From assembly GCA_020634415.1 (NCBI GenBank), contig JACKBT010000022.1, positions 1 to 64,000 of the forward strand: DNA of 64,000 nucleotides, written 5' to 3'. The notes beneath the pieces are model-generated. The model saw only the letters and a program-made list of their open reading frames with translations. It did not search any database and had not been told where the DNA came from. The translations under genes were made by a program, and so were the position numbers. This stretch comes from Ardenticatenaceae bacterium (GTDB taxonomy: Bacteria; Chloroflexota; Anaerolineae; Promineifilales; Promineifilaceae). Positions within the stretch are counted from its first letter, which is position 1; each line of letters begins with the position of its first letter. Shown piece after piece: positions 10,537-19,376 of this stretch.

Positions 10537-12684
10537 TCATAGAACCTGAATAAGCTCAATAATTACAGTTACGACCATACCGCCAAAAACATAGCCTTTT
10601 CTTGTAGGATTGTTATCCGCAACCAACCAAGATAGTCCAATTATTTCCAAAATGGCTGCTAAATAAAGCCCATTTTTATGTGGATGTGTATTGAACCAAT
10701 GAATTCTTGGAAAAAAGAAGAAAACGAGCACAAAGCCTACTAAAGAGACAATTATGCCTAGCACTATTCGCGCATACATTTCATAACGGTCACGTTCTCT
10801 TTGCGATTTTTCAAGCTCAACTTCCTTGCTACTTGCTTTTTCTCGTTCAGATTCTAATTTCTTCGAAAGTTCTACAATTTCTGATTTATTTTGCTCAATT
10901 AGTGATGTGAGATTTTGCCTTTCTTCTCTCAATTCATTGAGACTTCTCTCTCTTTGAGTAGCTATATCCGTTTGTTTCTGTGCCAATTGTCTGGTCGCCT
11001 CTGCTTCTTCCGTTAAATTTTCAACTTTTTCAGTTAGCTGTGCGATTTCCTCAATCAAGGCTCCATCAACTATATCTTTGAACTCCTTAGAACTTTCCTC
11101 TATATCCTTAAGGCGATCTTGCAACAAGGTATTTGACAACATCCTGATTGCTGTTTCTTCCTCAACTCCACGAAAGGTCGTGAGATAAGAAAGTATCTTT
11201 GAATTTACAGTTGAATAATCTGCTTCTGTTGCACGAAATGCAGGAATGGCAAACGTTTCTACAAAATGCTTATTCAAATCATCGTTGACTGGTAGAAAAG
11301 GACGGAGTATTTGTAAGAAATGATTTGGTAACAGTATTCTTCCAACATGTGATTTTTGCCGCAGTAACTGCCAATCAAAAGAATACAAATAGTAGTCAAT
11401 CGTTAAAACAAAGGCATGAGCATCAAGCACTGATGAGCCATTTACACGAAGTTCGTTAACCGTCTGCCACAAAACTATATCGTGGTTAAGTACCTCATAA
11501 GCTTTTTCACCACGTTTGCGGTTTTGTTTTATATATTCGTCGTACTGAGTAGTCAATTCGTATCTTTCGTTGTCTAATTTCTTATTGCTTCCCGAAGAAC
11601 GATAGATAGTGAAACCCATGCTGGATAATAATTCTATGGCATGCTCATATTTGGACAGAAAAATATCTGGATGGATTGGATTAACTGAATTTTCCTTATG
11701 ATAACGGTATTCTATCCCAGAAAGAGGAGCGTGGATTGCTGCTTTACTCAAAGATTGAGTCCAATTTCTTCCTTTTAGGCGGCTCCCTACAACATGAATT
11801 GCGCTAAGAAATTCTTCCAATGTTTTCTCATGATAATACAGACGAAAAGGTAGATTGTGTGTTTGAATAATTCGAACCAGTTCTTTTGTGACTTCAGCCA
11901 AAGGGCTTGAGCTTAAATCAAGCAATCCAAAAATGAAGTTTGTATCTAAAAACAAAGATAAGCTAGGAATATTACTACTCAAATAATCCGACGCAGTTCT
12001 GTCTATAGTCAAGGCGAAATAAGTGAAAGTTGCATCCAATAACTGTGCAACGTATTTAGTCCGTAAATCTGTATTTGTAGTAAAAAAGCTACTTACTATT
12101 TCCGTAGCTTTTTCAGCAGGTATTTGCCCGCAGGCTTCAGAAATGGCTTCCTCAAGATATGTTGAAAGATGCTTTCGATCTTCCCTTGGGATATCATATT
12201 TGGGGTCAAGCAGAAGGGTCGTCTCTATTCCATGCCTGTGGAATGCTCTTGCCATGTAATTTTTTAGACACATCCATAATGGATCAAGCCAATCTGTTGG
12301 AATAGGGTAAGGGAATTTTTCAAATGATGTAAACCACTCTTTACGAACTGCCTCTTCTGTAACATTAGTCTCTTGTATTCTTGCTTTGACGGAAGCTAGT
12401 ACTTGAGGCGTAACAACAAATACACCTCTGTGGCTATAAATTTTATTGGTACTGATAAGTCTGTTTATAGACGATTCCAAAACCCGTTCTTCTAGAGTTA
12501 GGTTAAAATAAACATCAATAGCTTCGGTAATCTCATTAATATTAGTCGGAGCAAAACTTTCATCAATACCAAAAATGGTTAAAATTAGGTTATCCAAAGC
12601 GACTTCAGTTTTGCCATCTCTAGAAAGAGCGACCATGTGACACAATTGGTTAAATGTTTTTGAGTAACGGGACTGGTTTGTCAT
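10537..12684 (-). CDS. PIN-domain nuclease-like protein with coiled coil and C-terminal membrane anchor
   Basis: No named family recognised. About 715 residues. The N-terminal ~240 residues are helical and of unknown fold. A PIN-like core follows: LFLDTNFIFG (Asp near 249), an acidic LEEFLSA, NHDIVLW, and DAHAFVLTIDYYLYSFDW, which gives the expected spaced acidic residues. Residues about 530-640 form a long charged coiled coil (many E/K/Q heptads), and the last ~75 contain two or three membrane helices ending at the C-terminus. I infer a membrane-tethered ribonuclease, possibly in defence or stress. Codon use is clearly more AT-rich than the neighbours and the gene has no ACGGCCGT, which suggests transfer. 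ATG 12684 is preferred to GTG 12690 because AAGAGA is then correctly spaced. The neighbours are toxin-antitoxin remnants. Confidence 0.7.
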   Translation of the reverse strand: MTNQSRYSKTFNQLCHMVALSRDGKTEVALDNLILTIFGIDESFAPTNINEITEAIDVYFNLTLEERVLESSINRLISTNKIYSHRGVFVVTPQVLASVKARIQETNVTEEAVRKEWFTSFEKFPYPIPTDWLDPLWMCLKNYMARAFHRHGIETTLLLDPKYDIPREDRKHLSTYLEEAISEACGQIPAEKATEIVSSFFTTNTDLRTKYVAQLLDATFTYFALTIDRTASDYLSSNIPSLSLFLDTNFIFGLLDLSSSPLAEVTKELVRIIQTHNLPFRLYYHEKTLEEFLSAIHVVGSRLKGRNWTQSLSKAAIHAPLSGIEYRYHKENSVNPIHPDIFLSKYEHAIELLSSMGFTIYRSSGSNKKLDNERYELTTQYDEYIKQNRKRGEKAYEVLNHDIVLWQTVNELRVNGSSVLDAHAFVLTIDYYLYSFDWQLLRQKSHVGRILLPNHFLQILRPFLPVNDDLNKHFVETFAIPAFRATEADYSTVNSKILSYLTTFRGVEEETAIRMLSNTLLQDRLKDIEESSKEFKDIVDGALIEEIAQLTEKVENLTEEAEATRQLAQKQTDIATQRERSLNELREERQNLTSLIEQNKSEIVELSKKLESEREKASSKEVELEKSQRERDRYEMYARIVLGIIVSLVGFVLVFFFFPRIHWFNTHPHKNGLYLAAILEIIGLSWLVADNNPTRKGYVFGGMVVTVIIELIQVL

Positions 12685-12714
12685 TTTCACATTATCTCTT
12701 TTAAATTTTTGTTA

Positions 12715-12735
12715 GCACTTGATGGCATCAAGTGC
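12715..12735. promoter_or_regulatory. 21-bp perfect palindrome upstream of the PIN-membrane gene
   Basis: GCACTTGATG-G-CATCAAGTGC, with 10-bp arms around one base, lies 30 bp before the start of the minus-strand PIN gene. This is typical of a dimeric repressor operator. A second inverted repeat, TGTTGTA-N4-TACAACA, lies at 12786-12803. Confidence 0.5.
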
Positions 12736-12839
12736 CAAATTTTGACAAGAAGAATAGCACAAATTTTCTGTTAAATCAAGATAATTGTTGTACTTATACA
12801 ACAGTTAGATTAATAAGAGGGCAACCACAATGTAAACGG

Positions 12840-13283
12840 CCATATCTCCCTCAAGTTCTATCTTAACAATAACAATTGGGGTGTTTGCTATGACGGAATG
12901 GTGCTTCTTTTTATATTTTGCAGCTTGTGCGGACAAGGCAAATTGAGTTGGCGTTATCTGTCCCAGTCTATATGGAGTATCAAGATGTATTGCATCGAGA
13001 AAAGTCTTTAACAGCACTAGGCTTAGCCAAAACAGATGTAGATGCTTTCCTCAGACTGGCGGCCTATCTCGGCAAGCCCCATGACATCTTTTACTTGTGG
13101 CGACCCAATTTGCGCGATGAAGCGGATAATATGCTGCTTGAATTAGCTGTCGCCAGTCGCAGTCAATGGCTCATTACCAACAATGTGCGTGATTTTTCAG
13201 TTGGTAATGAGTTGAGGCATGATGGACTATTAATCGGCACACCCGCCCAGTTTGTTCGCCAATGGAGGCAAGAAAATGAATAA
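12840..13283 (+). pseudogene. PIN-domain toxin (VapC/COG1569-like), N-terminus decayed
   Basis: The open part (TTG 12918 to 13283, 121 residues) matches the body of PIN-family toxins: VYMEYQDVL, a helical middle, PNLRDEADNMLLELAVAS and the terminal SQWLITNNVRDF. The expected N-terminal strand with the catalytic LDTN is absent. Upstream DNA gives only scrambled or stop-containing frames (stops in frame near 12891 and earlier), although fragments such as RNGASFYILQLV are still readable. The gene therefore seems broken by small indels and the product would lack one catalytic acid. It ends 8 bases inside the antitoxin gene, a normal coupled arrangement. I infer a dead toxin with a retained antitoxin. 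Confidence 0.7.
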
Positions 13284-13545
13284 CACGCAAGTGATCACCT
13301 TACGTATCCCATCAGATTTGAAATCACGTGTAGCAAGGCTGGCGGCTGAACAAGGAGTATCCATCAACCAGCTTGTGACCTATGCCCTTACCGAAAAAGT
13401 GACAGCCCTTGAAGCGGAACGCTTTCTGGCTTCAAGCTGGAGCGGCAAGACAGAAGCGGAAATTTTTGCTGAATTTGATGCCGTCATGGCTAGAGTGCCG
13501 AAACGTAAAGAAGAAGCGATTCCAGAATGGGATAGGTTGGCGTAG
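13276..13545 (+). CDS. Ribbon-helix-helix antitoxin-like protein
   Basis: 89 residues beginning MNNTQVITLRIPSDLKSRV, a CopG/HicB-type ribbon-helix-helix start (beta strand then helix, with AAEQGVSINQLVTYALTEK). Its probable job is to bind DNA and neutralise the PIN toxin upstream. The ATG at 13276 has GGAGG (13264-13268) and overlaps the toxin stop, so the pair was translationally coupled. Antitoxin genes usually precede vapC; here the order is toxin then antitoxin. The RHH part is intact though the partner looks broken. Confidence 0.75.
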   Translation: MNNTQVITLRIPSDLKSRVARLAAEQGVSINQLVTYALTEKVTALEAERFLASSWSGKTEAEIFAEFDAVMARVPKRKEEAIPEWDRLA

Positions 13546-13767
13546 AAACGGCCGTATTCTCCATCAAGCTTTATATTATGAAGGTGTGGTGGGAGGGGAA
13601 ACGGCCGTTAGATGGCAAATATTATCCACAAATCCCACTCCTTTCTTTCCGTTTCTCGCACCAACTTCCCATGTTACAATATCCTCATAACAACAGAGAT
13701 TCAAAGCAGTGTACGTATTTAGGGCAGAGGCTTTGGCCGATTCATCTTTTCAGGCCAACTGCAACCT
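13546..13767. other. Intergenic region with two ACGGCCGT copies
   Basis: No gene seen. The sequence around 13580-13607 (GTGTGGTGGGAGGGGAAACG) is nearly repeated at about 14442-14465 downstream of the next gene (GTGTGGTGGAGGGAGGAACG), so the 13.77-14.34 kb gene is flanked by short direct repeats. Confidence 0.4.
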
Positions 13768-13788
13768 ATGGTTAGAGGGTTTAACAAG

Positions 13789-14337
13789 ATGGAAACAATT
13801 GAAATGAAACACAACATCCCTGCTTGGGCCAAGCAAAAGGTGACTCCAAAGAATCATAATTATCTCGAAGTGCAACAATTGCATGAGCAAGGTAGAACAC
13901 AAATCCAGTTGCCCGACCTGCCAAAGCTAAAAGACTGGGCAAAGTCTCAGAGCTGGCCCACGCCCTGGTTTGGTTTCCAGAAAGCATTTATCGCCAAACT
14001 GTTTGAAAGTGATGAGACCTTTACGCTGGCGCTCAACAAAAGCGGCATCAACATTCATGTTCCCATCAAAGAACACACGCTCACGCTAGAAATGGTGAAG
14101 GAATTGGATGCGTTGTATGAAGAAAGGGAAGATGTGGGAGGCCGTCCCACTCAGTGGGGAAGCCTGGTCAGTGAGCTGCGCGAGATACGCCGCCTGGTAG
14201 AAGCGGGTATTAAGGTGAACGTTGAAGGGACAGAGACGGTTCTGACCACATGGCAGGGTTTCTATAATTGGGCACACGGCCGTTACCACATGCTTGAAGA
14301 CGGCTACGACAGTTGGATAGGTGATGACGACTCGTAA
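13789..14337 (+). CDS. Hypothetical protein
   Basis: 182 residues from ATG 13789 (an in-frame ATG at 13768 is the alternative; neither has a good ribosome binding site). No family recognised. It is soluble and mildly acidic, with a tryptophan-rich early part (DWAKSQSWPTPWFGF) and a helical EMVKELDALYEEREDVGGRPTQWGSL middle, ending DSWIGDDDS. The GGRPTQWGSLVSELREIRRLVEAG stretch looks like a conserved helical surface. It lies alone in an accessory stretch after a toxin-antitoxin remnant; its function is unknown. Confidence 0.6.
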   Translation: METIEMKHNIPAWAKQKVTPKNHNYLEVQQLHEQGRTQIQLPDLPKLKDWAKSQSWPTPWFGFQKAFIAKLFESDETFTLALNKSGINIHVPIKEHTLTLEMVKELDALYEEREDVGGRPTQWGSLVSELREIRRLVEAGIKVNVEGTETVLTTWQGFYNWAHGRYHMLEDGYDSWIGDDDS

Positions 14338-14736
14338 AGATAAGAGGTATCAGGGTTTGGTGGGGGTTGTGAGATAAGGCAGCTGTGGCCTGGAGTTTCA
14401 TGAAACTGCTTACAGTGGAGGGCAAGCTTGTCTGTCGTGAGGGTGTGGTGGAGGGAGGAACGGCCGTATCAATACAAGTGCATACATCTTCTACCAATCG
14501 CTCGCGTGTGAGTAAAAGTCGTGTATCACTAAACTGGAGCAGATTTGGAAACTGCTTCAGTCTTCCGAGCCAATACACAGAAAGTAATCACACCCCAAAC
14601 GCTCCCCAACATTGACAAATTAGAACACAAGTTCTAGAATCAGCCATATATTATCCTGAATCCTAAAAGTCAACATTGTTCACCTACTTTGAACAAGACA
14701 ACCAAGTAGCAATTCAGATGTTGGAGGAATTGAGTC
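14338..14736. other. Intergenic region, no gene seen
   Basis: About 400 bp without a convincing reading frame. It has one ACGGCCGT (14459), a small inverted repeat AGAAC-ACAA-GTTCT near 14622-14636, and GGAGG at the 3' end serving the next gene. Confidence 0.35.
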
Positions 14737-15333
14737 ATGAGAAAAGTTATTGTACTTGAACACATCTCCCTTGATGGTGTCATCCAAGCTCCAGGCGGGC
14801 CAAAGGAAGATACAAGCGGTGGTTTCAAGTATGGTGGGTGGGTGGCACCCTATTCGGATGAGCTTCTGGGAACAGCCCTGAGAAAGCAGATGAATATGCC
14901 GTTCGACCTGTTACTAGGGCGCAAAACCTTTGACATTTGGGAACCATATTGGCCGCAACATGCCGATGCCTGGCCGAGTGTCAACACGGCCACCAAGTAC
15001 GTCGCCTCGACTACCAGAACGTCCAGCCAATGGCAGCCGTCCGTATTCATAAACGGAGACATCGCCGCAAAAATCGCGCAAACCAAGCAACAACCAGGGC
15101 CAGATTTGAACGTTTGGGGAAGCAGTAATCTTCTTCAAACTCTTATCAAGCATGATTTGGTTGATACCTTCTGGCTGATGATATATCCGATAACGTTAGG
15201 CGATGGAAAACGGCTGTTTGCCGATGGTACGATCCCGACTGCATTCCAGGTGACAGATAGCCAAGTTACCCCGAATGGTGTCATTATTGTGAATTACGAA
15301 CGTGTGGGCGCAGTCACAACCGGCACTTCATAA
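14737..15333 (+). CDS. Dihydrofolate reductase/RibD C-terminal-like family protein
   Basis: 198 residues of the RibD-C/DHFR-like superfamily (YyaP/YwjB type), probable NADPH-dependent reductases of uncertain substrate. Seen: [21 protein letters not shown], the typical start; [43 protein letters not shown]; and [25 protein letters not shown] precedes the ATG at 14737. It stands in a run of small stress or resistance-type genes without ACGGCCGT copies, which suggests acquired DNA. Confidence 0.88.
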   Translation: MRKVIVLEHISLDGVIQAPGGPKEDTSGGFKYGGWVAPYSDELLGTALRKQMNMPFDLLLGRKTFDIWEPYWPQHADAWPSVNTATKYVASTTRTSSQWQPSVFINGDIAAKIAQTKQQPGPDLNVWGSSNLLQTLIKHDLVDTFWLMIYPITLGDGKRLFADGTIPTAFQVTDSQVTPNGVIIVNYERVGAVTTGTS

Positions 15334-15381
15334 AATATTTCCGCTGGATCAGGCAGCCTCACATCAAGAATTGGAGGAACT

Positions 15382-16068
15382 ATGAATAACCGTATTCGGG
15401 TGACATTAGAAGTTGGGCCAAAAGGCAAGAAGGTGGTAGCGGTAGCACCTGATTGGCCCGGTCTCGAGCGCGGGGCGAAGACCGGAGAAAAGGCAATCGA
15501 AAGGCTGCATTCTTACATTCCGCGATACGCACAGGTGGCAAAGCTGGCCGAAATGAACGCAGAGTTTGACACCATCCAGGAGTTTGATGTAGTTGAGCAG
15601 TACCCAGGCACAGGCTCAACTGATTTCTGGGGCATCTCGTTCGCGTTTTCAAGCATTGACAAACAAGACATGTCAGGTGACGAATTGGAACGTGAGCTGG
15701 TATTGATGCAGGCGTGCTGGGCGTTTTTCGACAACGTGCGCCAGCGAGTGTCGGCTGAGATGCAGAAGGGGCCACGCGGGGGAGGCCGAGACCGGGACCA
15801 CATCGTCCGTCATACGTTTGCCGCCGAGCAGGATTGGGCACGGGGAGTTGGGGTACTCACCCCCGACGGCGCGATGCTGACTGACGAGGGGCTGCAAGCG
15901 CATCGCAATGCCTATTGCCAGGCCATACGGGACTATCACTCACAGGGCGAATGGGCCGGCAATAGAGCGAAATGGCCGCTCCGGTTCCTGATTCGGCACA
16001 CCGCCTTTCACACTATGGATCATGCCTGGGAAATGGAAGACAAGGACCTGACTGCCAAAGAAGCGTGA
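15382..16068 (+). CDS. DinB/YfiT-like putative metal-binding protein
   Basis: 228 residues. The C-terminal half resembles DinB-like four-helix proteins: spaced histidines appear in RDHIVRHTFAAEQDW and RHTAFHTMDHAWEMED, the sort of pattern that binds a divalent metal in this superfamily. The first ~60 residues (MNNRIRVTLEVGPKGKKVVAVAPDWPGLERG) look like a small beta-rich domain. GGAGG lies before the ATG at 15382. Some DinB-like proteins are thiol-dependent transferases, but the substrate cannot be told here. Confidence 0.6.
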   Translation: MNNRIRVTLEVGPKGKKVVAVAPDWPGLERGAKTGEKAIERLHSYIPRYAQVAKLAEMNAEFDTIQEFDVVEQYPGTGSTDFWGISFAFSSIDKQDMSGDELERELVLMQACWAFFDNVRQRVSAEMQKGPRGGGRDRDHIVRHTFAAEQDWARGVGVLTPDGAMLTDEGLQAHRNAYCQAIRDYHSQGEWAGNRAKWPLRFLIRHTAFHTMDHAWEMEDKDLTAKEA

Positions 16069-16194
16069 AGCCGAATGCTCTGTCAGCCTCGCTGTGGTAC
16101 GTAACTGTATCTCTTGTCTGGGAGAAACTTTGACTGTCTGGCAATTCAAGCGGAAGGCCCTTTTCAGCTTCCATATAATACGAGGAGAAACTTA

Positions 16195-16866
16195 ATGAAA
16201 TTATTACTTACTTCTGCGGGCATCAAGAACGCCAGCATCTACAACACCCTACTCAACCTACTGGGTAAACCAATTGCCCAGTGCAACGCCCTCTGTATTC
16301 CCACAGCGTCATACGGACATCGCATGGTCACGCCTGTCCAGGCCTGGAAATTCATCAGCGGGCAAGAACCCCAAACGCCCATGTGCGAATTAGGGTGGAA
16401 GTCTCTGGGCATTCTGGAGCTAACCGCGCTGCCTAGCATCGGCAAAGAACGCTGGGTCTCCTGGGTCCGGGAGGCAGATGTTTTGCTGGTGAACGGCGGC
16501 GACCCCCTGTATCTGTGCTACTGGATGCGGCAGTCTGGACTGGCAGACCTCTTGCCGTCGCTGCCAGAGACGGTTTGGGTGGGACTGAGCGCCGGGAGCA
16601 TGGTAATGACCCCCCGCATTGGGGAAGAGTTCGTCGGTTGGAGACCACCTGTCGGTGGTGATGAAACGTTGGGGCTGGTTGAGTTTGCGATCTTTCCACA
16701 CCTGGATCACGAGATGCTGCCGGAAAACACAACGGCCGATGCAGAACGATGGGCCGCCAACATGAGCGTGCCAGGGTATGCCATTGATGATGAAACCGCC
16801 ATCAAAGTAGTAGACAACACCGTCGAAGTCATCTCCGAAGGGCACTGGAAACTGTTTACGCCATGA
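16195..16866 (+). CDS. Peptidase S51-like protein (PepE / cyanophycinase fold)
   Basis: 223 residues of the class-I glutamine-amidotransferase-like S51 group, which use a serine nucleophile at a tight turn. Seen: MKLLLTSAGIKN at the N-terminus, VLLVNGGDPLYLCYWMR, and the nucleophile elbow VGLSAGSMVM, with Ser in GLSAGS. Many S51 enzymes are Asp-X dipeptidases; here the substrate is unknown. The ATG at 16195 with AGGAGA (16183-16188) is chosen over upstream ATG 16114, whose extra residues do not match the family. Confidence 0.85.
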   Translation: MKLLLTSAGIKNASIYNTLLNLLGKPIAQCNALCIPTASYGHRMVTPVQAWKFISGQEPQTPMCELGWKSLGILELTALPSIGKERWVSWVREADVLLVNGGDPLYLCYWMRQSGLADLLPSLPETVWVGLSAGSMVMTPRIGEEFVGWRPPVGGDETLGLVEFAIFPHLDHEMLPENTTADAERWAANMSVPGYAIDDETAIKVVDNTVEVISEGHWKLFTP

Positions 16867-17374
16867 CCTGGACAAGCCAGAAACAAATAGGCTCACCGGT
16901 CGGCTGAACAATTTGAAGAAAGTGTTTGTTTGTCATAGGAAAACGCAACTTGAACACATTAATTTTCGCGTCTGAAACACTCAACATCGCGGAAACAACA
17001 CACATGATTGGAATTGCCAAAGCATCACAGGACAAATTTCACTGTATTTTGCGGATACTTCCAGGCAAGTTCTTAGATCACCTCACCAATGCATGGCTCA
17101 AAAACACAAAGCTGTGATAAAACCCTTCCAACGGGTTGCCCAGCATTACGGAGTTCCACCCCTCAAGAGATTGGGATTCTTTGGGATTTGAAAGGGTAAT
17201 CGGCGTTTGTGGTAGAGTCGAGACGCGCCTCGACTCTACATCTGGTGTCAACCCCATGAGTTCCTAAAGAACCGAGATTGGTTGATATTTTGGAATGGAA
17301 CCAAAAATTCTGCTGAGTTCTTAAAACGAACATTCAGCTAAAATAGACTGCGGACGAACATTTTTTAAGTAGAT
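16867..17374. other. Intergenic region with a hairpin
   Basis: No credible gene; a 63-residue open frame at 16926 lacks signals. A perfect 11-bp hairpin GTAGAGTCGAG-N6-CTCGACTCTAC lies at 17212-17239. Confidence 0.4.
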
Positions 17375-17467
17375 GTAATCGTTCAGTCCCACGAGCGAAA
17401 AATCCTCCGGAGGCTTCTTTTACGAAGACACTCTCGAGGGAAAACCTCGGGGAGGGTGAACGGTTAC
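17375..17467. repeat. Family B repeat, inverted copy
   Basis: A ~93-bp element with GTTCAGTCC near one end, CCTCCGGAGGC in the middle and GGAGGGTGAAC at the other. It is the reverse complement of the copies at 20403 and 22766. Confidence 0.8.
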
Positions 17468-17513
17468 AAGTAGATAAAGGTTCGATCAAAAACAACTTTG
17501 GACTTTGGCAAAC

Positions 17514-17561
17514 TGGAGGCTAGAGGCTAAGCAGTCCCCACTCTCTAGCCTCTAGTCTCTA
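17514..17561. repeat. Family A hairpin, degenerate copy
   Basis: GGAGGCTAGAGGCT on one side and AGCCTCTAGTCTCT on the other; a diverged member of the AGAGACT heptamer hairpin family. Confidence 0.6.
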
Positions 17562-17608
17562 CCAAACTGAGAAGTTATTTTCCGCGAACCTTAAGGAGAT
17601 TGATTCAT

Positions 17609-18037
17609 ATGAGTTCAAAAAAGGGATTCACAAAAGAAGAACAAGAGGCCATGAAGGCCCGCGCCCAAGAATTGAAAGCAGAAGCACGTGCCAACAAGAA
17701 AAAAGAAGAGGGGGAAAAAGACATATTTGAAAAGATCGCCGAAATGCCCGAACCAGAGCGCACCATGGCAACGCGGCTCCATGAAATCATCATGACAAAT
17801 GCACCAGACCTCTGGCCCCGAACCTGGTATGGAATGCCTGCTTACACGAAAGACGGCAATGTCATCTGCTTTTTTCAAGGCGCCTCCAAGTTCAATACAC
17901 GGTATGCGACCCTCGGCTTCCAACATGACGCGAAACTTGACGAAGGCAACATGTGGCCAACGGCCTTCGCCTTAAAAGAGTTGACCGCTGCCGAAGAGGC
18001 TAAGATCGTCGCCCTCATAAAGCAAGCTATAAGTTAA
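17609..18037 (+). CDS. DUF1801-type (YdhG-like) protein
   Basis: 142 residues. An N-terminal charged helix ([23 protein letters not shown]) is followed by a small domain with [23 protein letters not shown] and [30 protein letters not shown], typical of the DUF1801/YdhG family. The biochemical role is unknown. The start at ATG 17609 has AAGGAG at 17593-17598. Confidence 0.8.
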   Translation: MSSKKGFTKEEQEAMKARAQELKAEARANKKKEEGEKDIFEKIAEMPEPERTMATRLHEIIMTNAPDLWPRTWYGMPAYTKDGNVICFFQGASKFNTRYATLGFQHDAKLDEGNMWPTAFALKELTAAEEAKIVALIKQAIS

Positions 18038-18105
18038 AACCTTCGCCAACAACAGAAGAACCCTCGCTTATCCTCACCCACGCCCCGACCCTTTCTTGGG
18101 GTCTG

Positions 18106-18214
18106 CGAACAAATTGTCATAGAGGATTGGCAGTCCTGAATTTAGACGCATTGGTATGCCTAAATCGTCAGGACTGCCAGTCCTTGAGCTACAAATTCAC
18201 TGACAAGTTGTTCG
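18106..18214. repeat. Nested palindromic element upstream of LacI gene
   Basis: Outer arms CGAACAAATTGTCA (18106-18119) and TGACAAGTTGTTCG (18201-18214), and inner arms AGGATTGGCAGTCCTGA (from 18123) and TCAGGACTGCCAGTCCT (ending 18184). Each pair has one mismatch, and a further ATTTAG/CTAAAT lies inside. It is about 109 bp long and resembles a MITE-like or REP-like element; it ends 14 bp before the LacI promoter. Confidence 0.7.
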
Positions 18215-18227
18215 TGTATCCCCTTTC

Positions 18228-18269
18228 TTGCTCTGCATTTACAAAAACATTATAATGCAACCGGTTGCA
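18228..18269 (+). promoter_or_regulatory. lacI-type gene promoter and operator O1
   Basis: -35 TTGCTC (18228-18233), 17 bp, -10 TATAAT (18251-18256), then a perfect palindrome TGCAACCGGTTGCA (18256-18269) touching the -10 box. The identical 14-mer occurs before the aldo/keto reductase gene. This is the usual form of LacI-family operators with a central CG, and it implies autoregulation. Confidence 0.85.
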
Positions 18270-18286
18270 AGAATTAGGGAATGGCA

Positions 18287-19300
18287 ATGAGTGAAAAACC
18301 CGTCCAAACCATTGAAGACATCGCCCGATTGGCCCATGTGTCCAAATCCACTGTCTCACGCGCCCTAAACAACAGCCCCCTCATCAGCCAACAAACCAAA
18401 GAACGCATTCAAGCCATCGCCCAAGAGCATAACTTCCGCATCAGTGCCCCGGCCCGCAACCTTAGCTTGCGCCAAAGCCACACCATCGCCTTCATCACCC
18501 CAGATTGCGAACCAGATTTCTTTTCCACAGAGAGCTTATTTGGGTTGGAGATTTTGGGCGGCATCGGCAACGGCTTGCGCTCACTCGGCTACGATCTCCT
18601 CATTGTTCATGTAAACCCGCAAGATAATGCCTGGGTCAATTCCTATTTTGACAGTTCGCGGGTAGATGGCTTCATTCTAATGGGTTCGCGCACCAGGCCA
18701 TCTCTTCTCAAAAAATTGATTGAACAGAAAGCACCGTTCATCGCCTGGGGCGTGCCTTTGCCCAATTTCCGCTACTGCACCGTCAGTGGCGACAACATCA
18801 CCGGTGGCACACTGGCAACTCACCACCTCCTCCAGCTTGGCCGCCAGCGAATTGCCTTCCTGGGCGGCCCCCAAAATGATTTGACTGTACAGCACCGTTT
18901 TCAAGGTTACGAAAATGCCTTGCTCGCTGCTGGGCACAGCGTGGATGCTAGCAGAGTGATTTATGGTGATTATTCACATGCTTCCAGCATTGCCGTGATG
19001 CGGCGTTTATTACAGCAATCACCTAACCTGGATGCCGTCTTCGCTAACAGCGACCTGATGGCTATTGGGGCTATTCAGGTCATTAAAGAAAGCGGCAAAC
19101 GGGTTCCCGAGGATATTGCGGTGGTTGGGTATGATGATGTGTCCATCGCTATGTATAACAACCTGCCCCTGACCACAATTCGGCAAAATGTTCCCCTGGC
19201 CGGCAAATTATTGGCGCAGAACCTTATTCAATATATCCAAACGGCCGTTGTGACCAACGTCACTACACCCGTAGAACTGGTCATACGGCAATCAGCCTGA
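18287..19300 (+). CDS. LacI-family transcriptional regulator
   Basis: About 338 residues. The N-terminal helix-turn-helix reads TIEDIARLAHVSKSTVSRALNNSPLIS followed by the hinge RNLSLRQSHTIAFITPD, then a periplasmic-binding-protein-like effector domain (VDGFILMG, DAVFANSDLMAIGAIQVI, VPEDIAVVGYDDV). It probably senses a sugar released by the downstream beta-glucosidase and binds the two TGCAACCGGTTGCA sites. ATG 18287 is preferred because AGGGA is correctly spaced; ATG 18281 is two codons upstream. The aldo/keto reductase follows about 75 bp downstream. Confidence 0.95.
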   Translation: MSEKPVQTIEDIARLAHVSKSTVSRALNNSPLISQQTKERIQAIAQEHNFRISAPARNLSLRQSHTIAFITPDCEPDFFSTESLFGLEILGGIGNGLRSLGYDLLIVHVNPQDNAWVNSYFDSSRVDGFILMGSRTRPSLLKKLIEQKAPFIAWGVPLPNFRYCTVSGDNITGGTLATHHLLQLGRQRIAFLGGPQNDLTVQHRFQGYENALLAAGHSVDASRVIYGDYSHASSIAVMRRLLQQSPNLDAVFANSDLMAIGAIQVIKESGKRVPEDIAVVGYDDVSIAMYNNLPLTTIRQNVPLAGKLLAQNLIQYIQTAVVTNVTTPVELVIRQSA

Positions 19301-19322
19301 GCCAGGACACAAAGATTTTTTT

Positions 19323-19353
19323 ATGCTGCCGTGCAACCGGTTGCAAGCAGCAT
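19323..19353 (+). promoter_or_regulatory. LacI-type operator O2 inside a larger palindrome
   Basis: TGCAACCGGTTGCA (19332-19345), identical to O1, is flanked by ATGCTGC (19323-19329) and GCAGCAT (19347-19353). It lies 31 bp before the aldo/keto reductase ATG and can act as operator for that gene and as a hairpin at the end of the regulator transcript. Confidence 0.8.
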
Positions 19354-19376
19354 GGTAAAACTAAAGGAGTCTATCA

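Noticed and set aside
16926..17117. 63-residue open frame after the S51 peptidase gene
   Set aside because: No ribosome binding site, no recognisable features, and it lies in a repeat-rich spacer.
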